Below, piece after piece: positions 11,921 to 22,770 of a DNA stretch of 64,000 bases (the first letter of the stretch is position 1; every line of letters begins with the position of its first letter). Position numbers and translations under genes: made by a program. Source of the stretch: Auricularia sp. M13. Lineage: Eukaryota > Basidiomycota > Agaricomycetes > Auriculariales > Auriculariaceae. Below the pieces are notes generated by a model. That model was not told where the DNA came from, did no database searches, and saw only the letters and a program-made list of their open reading frames with translations. The stretch is taken from assembly GCA_037042915.1 (NCBI GenBank), contig CM073196.1, positions 868,001-932,000 of the forward strand. Direction: 5' to 3'.

Positions 11921-12660
11921 TCACCGCACGTAGCCTTCGATGCCCTCGTACACGTATCCCTGCGAGATAGCCGAGTCGCGCTCCGCCGGGTCAGATGTCT
12001 GCAACAGAACAAGCGCTACTGTCGGTCAGCGTTCGATTAGGCTGGATTGTACGCACGTAGAAGTGGTCGCGCCAGAACTGCGCGCGCACCGGGCCATCGA
12101 AGTAGAGCCTGTAGAGCGGCGTCGCGCCGCAGATGGGAGACGAGTGCACCCATGCTACAATGCCCTCGTCGCGGAAGTCGATGTCCAGCGCGTGCTGCCG
12201 CTCCGCCTCGCTCGTCGTCTGGCAACATTCTGCGTCAGCAATGCTCTTCCCGCGGATGTGCACGACGCACGTAGAAGTGGTCCCTGGGGAAGACGGCATA
12301 CAGCCTGTACAGCGGGACGAGCCCGTTCGCGCCCGGCACGTTCTCGTCGTACACGCGGCAGCAGTCGGGCTCGCGCTCGCTCTCGGGGAAGTGGAAATCG
12401 CCGAGCCAGCGCGTGTAGATGTGGTCGAAGTTGTACGAGATGTTGCTGTACCCGCGGTACAGCGGCACCGGCGTGCCAGGGCACAGGTCCACGCCTTGCC
12501 GCTTCTCCGGCTGGTGGTTGGTTGGGATTAGCAGCGCGCATTGCAACTGGAAGGAAGAGTTGCAGACATTGACGGTCCCCGTCTCGCGGTCGCTCGGCGC
12601 TGCCGTGACGAGCGTGAGCAGCGAGAGCGCGTAGATGCCGATTGCCAAGAGGGAGCGCAT
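11921..12660 (-). CDS. Secreted DUF5648-like repeat protein (copy B)
   Basis: Minus-strand model: exons 12271-12660, 12057-12218 and 11921-11998, giving 209 residues. The signal peptide and the DUF5648-type repeats (PLYRLY...DHFY) match copy A almost residue for residue. It lacks the first intron and 28 residues of copy A: after the signal peptide there is a single SDRETGTVN unit. That unit has the 5' half of copy A's first repeat unit and the g of its last one (cgagacggggaccgtc), as expected if recombination between direct repeats removed the intron and the spacer. It ends with TGA where copy A has TAA. Function unknown; probably extracellular. Confidence 0.75.
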
Positions 12661-12706
12661 TCTTCAGCTGAGTGGCGACGAACTGCTCACGCGACAACGC
12701 TTTCGC

Positions 12707-12712
12707 TTTATA
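12707..12712 (-). promoter_or_regulatory. TATA box of copy B
   Basis: On the minus strand TATAAA lies about 47 bp upstream of the ATG at 12660, mirroring the box at 667 in copy A. Confidence 0.55.
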
Positions 12713-13271
12713 CCCGTCCACTGTGGGATTGTTCCGGATACGGCGGATGCATGGTCAGGTACCCATGGGCAGGCACAGAGGGTAAGCATGCAGCCCGTGG
12801 ACGCGATGATGAAGTGGTCCTGATATTGGGCCAGCCCAGGCGAGCCGCAGTGAAGGAGCACTCTAATGCCGCATTGAAGGCCCGTTCCTCGTGATTTGAT
12901 GGATCCTACAGCGGCTTTGATATATAGCTGGTTCTCATCTTTGTTGTTATCCTTGGCAATTCAGTGACACGGGTTTCTTTGTTGTTTTAGCAGCTTCTTG
13001 TTGTTTTGTCCTGGTGATGGTGAGATGAACATGTGCAAATAACAAATGAACATACTGTACAATCAGCCACGCTTTCTCCAGCGGAGCTTCTGGCTCATGC
13101 AGAAGCTTAGCTCCCGATTTCTCGTACTGTACAGTACTCGTTGGCGCAGATTCTTGTGCAAGTCTCCATCATGGGCGCCATTCGAAACAACCGAACTGAG
13201 CACAGCCCTGAGTCTCCCGGACTTGCGCGTCTTTCCTTGCGCTCGCTTTGCAATGCTTCTCGCGCAGAGTC

Positions 13272-14498
13272 ATGTTCCTCAAGCGCCTACTTTCTCGAAG
13301 GTCCACGCCATCCAGCAGCCCCAGGAGGCCATCGACGCCCACTCCAGAGCCTGGCGATGCGACGAGCTTGCTAGCGCCGGCAGCTGTGGTGAAGCGGGCT
13401 AGCGGTGCTGACCTGCCAGTGGAAATTCTCGAGGCCATTCTCGACTATCTCGAACGGCGTGACTTGGTTACTCTGCTACGTGCCAATAGGCATCTACACA
13501 TACTGGCAGCTCGACGCGTCTACGCCCGTGTGCAGCTCGAGTTCTACGTGCCGTTCCACCGAATTCAGGGCCTCTTTGCGCAATTCTCCACGCAGCCCGA
13601 GTATGCTGGCTATGTCAAATATTTCCTGATCGACATTGGCCGCGAAATGCACATGCCCGCAGGCGGCGGCGGACGCATGCGCATGCTGCAGGAGGGCATC
13701 GTCGACATGTTTGCCGGCGGATTCAAGCACATGGCCAACCTGACTGTGCTCAGCCTCCCGCACAAGCTCAACGAGGCATATGCTGCGCTTATGGACCTGC
13801 ATTTTCCCCGCCTGGAACGCCTGGAAATCAAATGCGATGTGCCGGTGCTGGATTTCATCGCGCGGCACGCGCAGACGCTCACGCACTTGGTGTACCCGCA
13901 CCACATGATCGACGCGCACGAGCTGCCCCCGCTGCCCCGCTTGACGCACCTGCACGGCGCGCCCGACATGCTGCAGCACGTCCTAAGCCAGCCGCTCACG
14001 CTACGCTATCTGGGCGTCGTGAGCAGCCCGGGGCTCGAACCCGCCGGCCAGACGCGCGTCGAGGACGACAGCGTCAACTGCCTGCCGGACATCCTCGCTG
14101 CGTGCGGCGCGCCGCGCGCCATGCTCCTGCGCGACCCCTTCGGCTTCGACAACATCGCGCACGCGCTCGCCGACGTGCCGCCGCTGCCGAGCGTCACGCG
14201 GCTGGAGCTCGTCAGCAGCACGCAGGACGAGGAGCTCGTCCTTGGCCTCAGCATGGTCGCGCGCGCGTTCCCTAATGTGCGCAATCTGCGTCTCGCTAGC
14301 GTCTTCCCTGCCAAGGCGCTCTTCGCGCACCCCCCGCGCGCCATGTGCGAGGTGCTGCTCTTTCACTGGCCACACCTCGAAGTTGTCGTCGCCGACTATC
14401 ACTACTTTACGCGCGGCGTTCGCGATAGGGACAAGTTCTTGTACGATAAACGCCGCTTGGAGATGCCTAAGCCGTGGGCACTTGTGACAGGGCCTTGA
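13272..14498 (+). CDS. F-box protein
   Basis: Single-exon gene of 408 residues. The reading frame is open upstream to 13248, but the first ATG is at 13272 (MFLKRLLSRR). A Ser/Pro-rich leader of about 35 residues precedes an F-box (ADLPVEILEAILDYLERRDLVTLLRANR, with an AARRVYARVQLEF continuation) at about 40-85; the rest is leucine-rich with no clear catalytic domain. F-box proteins bind Skp1 in SCF ubiquitin ligases and recruit substrates; the target is unknown. This architecture is one of the expanded families in mushrooms. The start codon lies only about 20 bp beyond the right arm of the inverted duplication, so its promoter is duplicated at the other arm. Confidence 0.8.
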   Translation: MFLKRLLSRRSTPSSSPRRPSTPTPEPGDATSLLAPAAVVKRASGADLPVEILEAILDYLERRDLVTLLRANRHLHILAARRVYARVQLEFYVPFHRIQGLFAQFSTQPEYAGYVKYFLIDIGREMHMPAGGGGRMRMLQEGIVDMFAGGFKHMANLTVLSLPHKLNEAYAALMDLHFPRLERLEIKCDVPVLDFIARHAQTLTHLVYPHHMIDAHELPPLPRLTHLHGAPDMLQHVLSQPLTLRYLGVVSSPGLEPAGQTRVEDDSVNCLPDILAACGAPRAMLLRDPFGFDNIAHALADVPPLPSVTRLELVSSTQDEELVLGLSMVARAFPNVRNLRLASVFPAKALFAHPPRAMCEVLLFHWPHLEVVVADYHYFTRGVRDRDKFLYDKRRLEMPKPWALVTGP

Positions 14499-14749
14499 TT
14501 GCAATCGCTAGAGATATATCGATGCAAGTATATATAGACCTGCGCGTTTCAGATGAACGAGGACTGATGTGTGCATGGGAATGTAGTACAACACTGCAAA
14601 GGAAGCCGATCTTACTGCACAACCAGTCTCTGGAATGTTGTACTCCAGCAGTAGTTGCACCAATACGTCCTGGCTTCATCACCGCTTGTTCTGCACAAGG
14701 GACCTTATAGTCATACAACGTGAGCATAAGCGTCCGTCGGAATAAAGCT

Positions 14750-15019
14750 TCAGAACTCGTCCCGCCGCGCTCTCTGCCTAGGCACCTGCACGTCGACGCT
14801 CTGCACGCCCGCAGCACTCTTGAGAGCCTGTTGCACAGCATCCTGCACGGTCTCCCACTCTGATTTGGGCACGCTGAGCAACTGCACGTCGGCGAGCTCG
14901 CCGACTTTGCCAACGTAGTGCAACTGCGAGTGGACCTCGGCGAGCGAGGATGGATTGGTCATGTACGGCGAGCTCGGTGACACAGTGACCGCCAGATACG
15001 TGTTCGAGGCGTAGTCCAT
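14750..15019 (-). CDS. Small conserved-looking protein, 89 residues
   Basis: Single exon on the minus strand from ATG at 15019. The sequence is ordered rather than low-complexity (MDYASNTYLAVTV, then SQLHYVGKVGELADVQLL) and ends in a basic-acidic RRDEF tail. The middle looks like an alpha/beta fold with SVPKSEWETVQDAVQQAL as a helix. I do not recognise a named family. No signal peptide or membrane segment. The promoter probably lies in the 360-bp gap shared with the divergent gene at 15383. Confidence 0.55.
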   Translation of the reverse strand: MDYASNTYLAVTVSPSSPYMTNPSSLAEVHSQLHYVGKVGELADVQLLSVPKSEWETVQDAVQQALKSAAGVQSVDVQVPRQRARRDEF

Positions 15020-15323
15020 AGCGTGAGGCGTTGCGATACTGTCACCGCGGATCGAGGCTGCGAGTTGCCAACCAAACTCGGAGTAAGCCGAGCTTTCGTT
15101 GTTTTTCGCCCTTTCCGGTCCCTTTCAGTCGAGATCTAGCCAGGTTCAAAAGGAACGTGGTAAACCGGAGATTTACCTGGATTAAGGATGACCTTGAGGC
15201 CGAACTTCTATCGCAACCCCGGCGCACCTGACATGTTCCTATTCCGGAAGCGTGGTTCGTGGTGGAAGGAACAATGACTTGCTGTGGACGTAGGCGTGGC
15301 CATCAGAGGACGTAAGCCCGTAC

Positions 15324-15329
15324 TATAAA
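15324..15329 (+). promoter_or_regulatory. TATA box
   Basis: TATAAA occurs 54 bp upstream of the ATG at 15383. Confidence 0.5.
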
Positions 15330-15382
15330 ATGGACCGTCGACCATTCCGGATTCCTGGCAGACGCAAAGTTTCCCTCTTCTC

Positions 15383-16108
15383 ATGTCTGGCGAATACTCC
15401 GGCTACTACGGCTACGCCGGGCAGCGACGGGCCCAGCAGTCCTCCACCTCTAGCCAGTATACTGGAAGTACCTCCAGCTCCTACCAGGAGCCCCAGTATG
15501 ATGGCAGAGTTGGATTTAACGAGATCTCATTGCTCCTACCAAGTGCGACCAGGGCCGACCGCACGGCCGCCATCGGCCATTACGCTTCGCAGTCACCGTA
15601 TCCTCCGCCGCACCACCAGCCGTGGGGCTCTCTTTCATCCTCTCCGACGAGCGTCCTGGATCCCAACACCGGGCATCCCCTTTTCGTGCCCAACGATCCT
15701 CGGTCTCCTTTACGACAAGAGATGGAATCACACCACATCAACTACCCTCCCCCTGCGCCTCTCCTATCCCCTCAGACTACTCGTACTCCAGCCCACCAGC
15801 TCTTGAGGAGTCCTTCCGATGCCAGACAGCACTACGACTCTGTGCAGGATCCAGGCTGGACTTCTCGTAGCACCCGCAGCGTTATGCCAACTCCAATGGT
15901 TCGCGGGCACTCTGCGCACCACGCGCAGGTGCACCACAACTCCGACGCTTACCCCCAGTCCCAGACGCCGGGCGATGGAGGTGAAGGGTATGACCCACCA
16001 ACGACATGCAACTACTGCAAGTCGCCGAAGAAATTTAGACTATCACAACATCAGGAAAACGCGCCTGTACCGTGGAGACTCCGGGAGTCTCCACGGGCTG
16101 TGGAGTGA
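15383..16108 (+). CDS. Ser/Pro/Tyr-rich hypothetical protein, possibly a truncated regulator
   Basis: Single-exon ORF of 241 residues starting MSGEYSGYYGYAG. It is rich in Ser, Pro, Gln, His and Tyr, as in the disordered leader of many fungal transcription factors. Near the C-terminus TTCNYCKSPKKF looks like the first half of a C2H2 zinc finger. The matching histidine part (LDYHNIRKTRLYR) is readable in another frame directly downstream, so the gene may be frameshifted and truncated. A perfect 13-bp-arm hairpin at 16070-16096 lies in the last codons. A TATA box at 15324 supports transcription. No family recognised. Confidence 0.45.
   Translation: MSGEYSGYYGYAGQRRAQQSSTSSQYTGSTSSSYQEPQYDGRVGFNEISLLLPSATRADRTAAIGHYASQSPYPPPHHQPWGSLSSSPTSVLDPNTGHPLFVPNDPRSPLRQEMESHHINYPPPAPLLSPQTTRTPAHQLLRSPSDARQHYDSVQDPGWTSRSTRSVMPTPMVRGHSAHHAQVHHNSDAYPQSQTPGDGGEGYDPPTTCNYCKSPKKFRLSQHQENAPVPWRLRESPRAVE
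16070..16096. repeat. Perfect inverted repeat, 13-bp arms
   Basis: ccgtggagactcc, one base, then ggagtctccacgg. It lies over the C-terminal codons of the ORF at 15383-16108. It could be the footprint of a short insertion or a transcript-end structure. Confidence 0.7.
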
Positions 16109-18049
16109 TCGGAGCTCGCTAAGGAATAGGTCGTCTCCAGCTGCTTCGCGGAGTCAGCAAAGTGTCCGGAGCTCCGGGAGCTGCGTTCACTCCAGATGCT
16201 GCATGGCCTCCAATTGCGCATCTTCTACTTATTATTTTATTATTGCTTGTGGCCAAAAATCAACAAAATAATGAACAAAAGAGATATATTTGCTACGACG
16301 GTAAAACAGCAAGAACAGTATATGTACAGAGCGCAAACCGTCCAGAAACAACCACAGCATACCTTCCCGACCTCTATAACCCGACCTCGTGCGATCCCGG
16401 TGCATACCATTTCGCTGGAGAGATGTCAATATGCATCGTGTAAAAATGACAGATTCTGCACCTGCCTGCCACCAGCCGTAACGAGTCGAAGCGCGCCGAC
16501 AGGCTCAGTCGACTGAGCTGGAATAATAGATGAGATGAGGCGGGGTACGACTTTGGAAAACACACCTGGAGATGCCGCGAATACTTGGCGCGGGTCCGAG
16601 CTGCTGTGTTCTCCCGACCGTCAGCGCGAAGAGCAGCTGCATCGACAATAAAAGCGTACCTGGTTGTCATTCAAGATAAGCTCGAGAGCGGGACATGGAG
16701 TGGTCGTGGGCGAAGAAGGGCAGGCGGCCCCTGTGTTGCAGGCGCGAGCCAGGCCTGACACGCGTGCCTGGTATGGGTGGTCGTCAGACTGCATTCCGGA
16801 CGTGCCGCTGGCTGGGTTGCGTACGTGCCGCTGCCGCCGAAAGCGAGCCCTCGCGCTGGTGCTTGTAGGACACGTCCGGGCTGTTGCCGGCGCGCTTGAG
16901 CATCTGGCGCGGGGAGGTACCGAACGTGTTGGAGGAGCAGGATAAAACTAAGCTGCATACCTTGTGAAGACGGCCGTAGTAGCGGTGCTTGCCCTCCAGC
17001 GAAGCAAACCTGACTGAATGAGCCGGTAACGCACCAGCACATTCACGGGTTCCAGGATTCCGCGATGACGGTCGCGAGCATGGCAATGACAAGTGTGATG
17101 GCATGAGGCGTGACGGCGTGGAAGGCATGGGTACGCCGCGGCGCCAGCTGTCGAGAGCGGGACTTGAGAAAAATTTGCGGGAGGACCGGACGGCGGACTT
17201 GCAACTTCCTTCGGCCAGATTTTGACCAAGTCCGCCAGCTCTGCTGCGGTGCAGTACTTTCGTCGCAGCAACTACAAATACAGCTCCATTTTTTATCATT
17301 CTTCTGTGGGCTGTGGGTCATAATTTCTCATAATTCAACTAATGCACAATTTCTCGACGTCAACGTGTCAATCGTCGGTCGTAGGAAGATTAGAGAACAT
17401 TGGAGCATGAAACGGAGCCGCTCTCACATGTTCTGTTAGGGGTGCAATTGTCAGTGACCATTCAATGACCTCGGATGATAACTGTGGGCTCGAGCAGCTG
17501 CAAAGATGAACAGCATCACATCATGCCAAACACTCACTCCGATCACTCTGGTTGCTCCGGGAGACTCCCTCACCATTTGCTTCACTTTGCCTACTCCCGG
17601 AGGCCGCGGAGCGCGGCTGACACCGAACACGTTTTCCTGATGAACTCCAAGTTCACCTCAAGAACTGCCCTATGAACCCATTTCGCGGCGATGAGCACTC
17701 CAAAAGTCGACTGGCCGCACCTCCGGTGACGGTCGTTACGCAGCACGTGTGGAGACCGGGAGCATAGTCAGCGGGGACATTGCAGGAGCGTGGTACGGAA
17801 CGCCGCTTGCAGCATATATGGTCAGCAGGCGCGAGGACTCGAAGTTCATGTCACCTTTTTTTCCGCCTCGTTTTGAAATTTGAAATGTTGATATTCACCT
17901 GTGTTCTCCTCTTGAAATCAAATCTACGTATCTCTACCCCTCAAATTTTCCGAAATGCGCTCAGACGTGGTGGCGGAGTACGAAAGACGAGAACCACAGT
18001 TGCCTTTTTCATTCAAAGCCAGCCGTTCCCCTTCCCTCGTTGGTTCGCT
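16109..18049. other. Intergenic, no gene recognised
   Basis: Several overlapping ORFs of 90-170 codons on the minus strand between 16670 and 17320 lack recognisable domains and convincing starts. The segment 16200-16450 is AT-richer and may be 3' untranslated sequence. Confidence 0.45.
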
Positions 18050-19502
18050 ATGTCTCTGTGGGTACCTCCTCCTCGGTCTCGCAGGCTCTCCTGCACACCA
18101 TGGTCGCGCGCCGACCTGAACGAGGGCTTTGAACGCCGCGAAGGTCGTATGGACATGCTCGAGGTTGATGCCAGGCTATTACAGCCATACCAAGAGGTCA
18201 AAGAGATATACCGGTGCCAGAGCGGGGCAATCTTCTTCCTCGACAAGAAGTATGTCCTCAAGTTACTGCCCGCTGTGCTCGATGTGGACGCGATTGTCCG
18301 AACAATGCGCCTTGCGAGTCGTGCTGTTCCGGTTCCTCGTGTCCATCGGCATGGACGATCCGGCAACAGCGGCTATATAATCATGGATCGTGTCCAGGGA
18401 GCAGAACTTTTTGACCTGCGGCTACTCCACAGGAAATATCCCGGGTGGGTGATCACTGCCAGAGTCGAACACAGTGTGGCACAAGCCGTGCGCGCTCTGC
18501 AAGCGCAGGGCATATCCCATTTCGACCTTTACTCGACAAACATGTTTATCGACAGACACTGGCGGGTCGCAGCTATCATTGACTGGGAATGGGCTCACAG
18601 TGAACCATTTGGTGACGAATATCTGCGACGCGTGGAGACAGCTCAATTCCGGCCGCACGACTGGGACTACCTCTTTGCGCGGTGTAAACCCCTCGGGCTA
18701 CCTTTCGTGGCAAGCCCGATCGATGGTGCTGTAAGCGTTGGACCTCAGCCGTACATTGCGCCTGGGTATGGACATGTGCGACCAGCCGATGTGGAACACG
18801 TTCTCGATCCACTGACACTCGCAATTCAACCACCCCATGCGAAGCGTCTAGTCGTCATCGACTATTCAAATGGTGCGACTACCAATTTCCACCGCCCATA
18901 TTCAATCTCATGCCGCATTCACAGGTTCTGGCATTTGCCATGCGCTTGACCCTCCAGCCGAAGAACGGGATTATCACTCAATCGAAGGGTTTAGGTTGGC
19001 TAAGCTTTTCACCAAGGAGAAGACATCTCCAGAAGTTCTCGAAAGCAAGATTCCGGCCATGGCGTACTGGGATATGACACCTCAACTCTCCTTGAGCCCG
19101 GATCAGGAGTTCGCGCGATTACTCGCGCGGGAGCGGCCCGACCTTGTCTTGCTGCTCAACTGGTGCCTCACACTGTCGCCGACATTCTTCGACGCGATGA
19201 GCGTGCACGCGGATCTAGTGGACGAAACATCGCGTCCTGTCGTCCTCCGCGTCTCCATACACCACTCGCGGGCCCTCCTGGACTGTACCCACCCTGGCGA
19301 CGAGAATCTGTTGAAGATTACCACTATTTGCACTCTTGTCAATGGCTTCGAACGCCCGGAGACTACGTTATACGTCAACAATTCTCTGGCCTTCGACGCT
19401 AGTATTCCGGGCGCTTTCGAACAACAGAGACTAGCAGCTGAGCGATGGGCTGTACGGACTGCCGTCGAACGGTGGGGTCGTCGCGATCAGTATCCACAGT
19501 AG
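18050..19502 (+). CDS. APH-fold phosphotransferase-like protein
   Basis: Model: exons 18050-18872 and 18925-19502, giving 466 residues. The start is set by the shared MSL...SRRLSCTPWSRA leader in the broken paralogue at 45610-46828. The first half has the aminoglycoside-phosphotransferase/choline-kinase layout: KYVLKLLP (ATP-binding Lys) at about 70-77, IMDRVQG, then the Brenner motif HFDLYSTN and IIDWEWA (metal-binding Asp). This is the common APH-like family of fungi, acting on small molecules of unknown identity. The C-terminal 200 residues, after the intron, are helical with no family I recognise. An open frame extends upstream of 18050 to 17780 but is not supported by the paralogue. Confidence 0.75.
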
Positions 19503-20209
19503 AAGTGTTTGTACGTACCTTGACATATACTTATCACTTAGTGTTGTCGTGCAAGCACGTATCGATCTCAATTACTGCCATAACCAGTGCATCGGACAGG
19601 CCAGCAACAACACTGACTTGATGCATACAGTAATACAACTCGGCTGAGCAAGATTGAGGCCCCTCGAGAACGTCACCGCAACGACCATTTCGTGAACATG
19701 ATGGGGCGCGTGCCGCAGACGTTGCTCTGCTCAGATGCATTGCATGCTCCTGCGCTACCCAAAGTATGTCGGTCAACATATGCATATTCGCGGAGAGGAG
19801 AAAAGGAAATTGGCCTGAGACACTGCACGGTGGTCCCTCCGCATAATGAATAACAGCCAACGACGGGGCAGCAAGGGAGAGGAAACTTCATGATATCGAT
19901 CGTCGTGGGGTGGGTTCAACTTCAAGTCCAATGGATTTGGTGCCCCACCTCAGGGCTCCTGGTTTTATTGCTAGCAGGGCCGAGGAGTCGGAGCCGTTGC
20001 GCTGCCAGCGCCGGCGCAAATGTTGGTCGTCTCTTCAACTTTGCTTTGCAACGGGCAAATAACATTTTGCCTTGTCTATTGTGGCACCAAAGTCTGTCAG
20101 GGGATCACAATGAGCAACTACAAGTAGTTAGTAAAGCACAAACAAAGCGCGGGAAGGAACTCGATAGCAAGACCGTCGTGAAAGCAGCGACTGGGTATCC
20201 TCCGAGTCG
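19503..20209. other. Convergent intergenic region
   Basis: Between the 3' ends of the APH-like gene and the Ies1-like gene. No supported feature. Confidence 0.5.
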
Positions 20210-22213
20210 TCAGTATGCTCTCGGCGCACCGGCATGCTCCCGTCGATACTCATGGCCATGTCCATGGCCATGTTCATACTGGGATTCTCGGCGCTCAGGC
20301 TCGGGCGTGACGTCCTTGCCGCGGATCCTGCGCAACACGTCCAGTCGGCGCTCTGCAAGTACAATCAGTGAGTTCCAGCAGCTGCACGGATGGGACGGTG
20401 TAGAGCAACGCACGGTAGTCGATCCTTGCGTTCTCGTCCGTATCGAGCTCGTCGTCCGAGTCGTACAGCGCGTCGCGCCGGCTGACGACATAGAACGCTT
20501 GCACGAGCGCTGGCCGCTGGAACGAGAGCGGCTTCTTCTCTTCTGGCGGCGGAGGAGCTGTATTGCGTGAGATGGACGCGAACGCGCACAAGGCATAATG
20601 AGAAGGAGAAAGCAGTAAGGCGGGAAGAGAAAACGCACCAGGTCTCTCGCGCTCGCGTTCGTCAGGGCGCCGAGCGACAGTATTAGTCGGAGGCATGCGC
20701 TCGTGCGGATACTTTGTCAAGCCATGCTTCGAGCTGGAGGGTCCTGGGCCAGGAGTCGGCGTGGGCGCTGGAACAGGTGGCACTAATTATTCATCGTGCG
20801 ACGAATAGTTCACAACCGGTACTCACTATCGCGAATTTCGATGATTTCATCCTCAGGCGGCAGCTGCTTCTGCTTCTCCTTACTTGCGGGCGGGTCCTTC
20901 TTGACCTTCTTTCCTGGTGGTGGCCGCTCGCTCTCGTTCAGCGCTCCCGCTGCCGGCGCCGCCGCACGTTTCTTCTTGCCGTTCCCCGCAGGCTCATCGG
21001 CATCCGCATCCTTCGCTGCGGCGGCATTGGCGTTGTTGACGTGCTCCTGGACGAAGCTGCGCCGGTTGGCGATCATCTGGCGCGAGAGTTCAACCTCGTC
21101 GGGCGGGTCGACGTTCTCGCGCTCCATCTCCGCCTGCGTCAGGCGCGTCAGTGGCGGCACCTGGTCTTTCCACATCCGTCAGCAATCGCCTGAATAAGGC
21201 GAGAAGAGCAACAGCAACGCTTATGACTTACCGCGATGGCTGGCCGTCCAGTCGGGCGGTGCAAACGGGTTCGGACGATTGGCGTCCTCGAGGTAGTCGA
21301 ACATAAGCCACAGAAAGGCGCGCGCGCGGTCACGGCTCGAGATATTGACGGGTAAGAACAGATCATGAAAGTCGAGCGGCTGCTGAAAGTGCTGCCTGCT
21401 CACGCTCGCGCAGTGGTTCGTCAGCGCGAAGATCAGGTTGACCGCGCTCGTCGACGGCACCTTGCCGCCGCGCGCGAGGCTGCGGATCTCCGAGGGCGTC
21501 GTGGGGTAGTGCCCGCCGGTCTCGTCCGCGAGCAGGCAGCCCTTGAGCACGGACTTCATCCGCGGCGCGTCCTGCAGGTTCCCGTCCGTCTTCTGCAGCG
21601 CGGGCACGGGGTGGTATGTCCGGAGCACCGTCCGCATCTCCGGGTAGACTTCACAATGTATGAGCACAATGTAAACATAATGACTAGACAGAACTCACAG
21701 GCCAGCGTAGTATTCACCCTGCCCACATTGACGAGCAGACACATCATAGCAAAATCGCGCGCAAATGCCGGGGTGTCATTCATCTTGTCGCGCTGGATCT
21801 TGGTGCACTTGGCCGAGCTGAGGATCGCGTTAATGTACAGCTCCGAGAACGTCGCCTTGCCGCTAGGATGCCGCGGCCGCTGCTGGGCGGCGGTGGACGT
21901 GTCAGTGAACGCGCGCTCCTGGTTCGTGAAGATGTGCAACAGGAAATCGTATTGCAGGTCCTCGCGCATCAGAGGCTCCCCGTCCGACCGCTTAATGGGC
22001 AGCGACTTGTGGTGCACAAACTGCGGGCTGAAATGGCATTCAGATAATCCCAGGATAATAGGTATGAGTAACTCACTTGCCAGAGCTCGAGTATATCCAC
22101 CGCTGGTTGGGCACAATCTCCTTTGCATTCCCGCCAGCAGGCACGACGACCAGCCCAGGCTCCTTAACAGGCTCATCCTTGCCCTTTCCACGCTCCCTGT
22201 TGTCGTCGGCCAT
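20210..22213 (-). CDS. IES1: Ies1-like subunit of the INO80 chromatin remodeller
   Basis: Minus-strand model with seven exons: 22077-22213, 21699-22027, 21232-21648, 20827-21165, 20639-20782, 20414-20557 and 20210-20352, giving 550 residues with consistent phases. The core (residues about 45-290) carries the conserved block LPIKRSDGEPLMREDLQYDF, ATFSELYINAILSSAKCTKI, LLVNVGRVNTTLA, PEMRTVLRTYHPVPALQKTD, NLQDAPRMKSVLKG, GKVPSTSAVNLIFALTNHCA and LPVNISSRDRARAFLWLMFD, which I recognise from fungal INO80 complex subunit Ies1. INO80 slides nucleosomes and exchanges H2A.Z in the nucleus. The C-terminal half is charged and disordered, with KKKR-type nuclear localisation signals and an EHGHGHGHE tract. 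One acceptor is aag and one intron is only 44 bp. Confidence 0.85.
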
Positions 22214-22770
22214 CGTCTCGCGAGTCAAGATTGCCCAAGTTCAGCTTGCACGCATGCGCCGGCCACTCGGGAAGAAGCAACAAATGCACGGAGTCTCAAA
22301 CTGCCAATTATTATCTGTGGACGGGACCAACGACGGAAACTAAGGTATAAGGACATACAAGCCTTGAATGTCGCGAGCGAGCGCAGAAAACGAAACGAAT
22401 GAAAAGCCCGGCGAAAGAGTATGGAGTACCATAATATGATGTGTTACGCTGTGGAATGTACCCTATGCGCTGGCGTGGATATTGGGGTAGGAATGAACAA
22501 AGCCTTGTACAACATTTTTCGAAAACAACAACAGGCAAATGTTAAAGAATAAAGACGTAAAAGCGGGCGGGCCAGCAGACGGATGGGTCGATGCGAATTG
22601 TGTGGAGGCGATGTGATGTGAGGGGGGCGAAAGGATCATGCGTTTTACACAAAGCAAACGGACGGACGGAGCACCAAGTGAAAGGAGGTGAAACCGAGAG
22701 CGCGAGGGTCGAGAGTTCGTCACGAAAACATACAGGTAGCATGAAAGCCATCTGACGCGGCGTGTACGGG
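22214..22770. other. Gap between IES1 and the PP1 subunit gene
   Basis: It holds the IES1 promoter and the 3' untranslated region of the gene at 22771. No further gene is seen. Confidence 0.5.

Larger units (their letters stand above)
11918..13252. repeat. Right arm of the large inverted duplication
   Basis: Reverse complement of 136-1612. It carries the second DUF5648-like gene and its promoter, and continues to within about 20 bp of the F-box start codon. Nucleotide identity is high, including in introns, which points to a recent duplication or to gene conversion. Confidence 0.9.

Noticed and set aside
16784-17299. Overlapping minus-strand ORFs of 100-170 codons
   Set aside because: Three frames are open in the same place and none has a domain or clear splice pattern.
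20295-20783. Separate small genes on the minus strand 3' of the INO80 subunit
   Set aside because: These frames join to the Ies1-like gene by phase-consistent introns at 20783-20826, 20558-20638 and 20353-20413.
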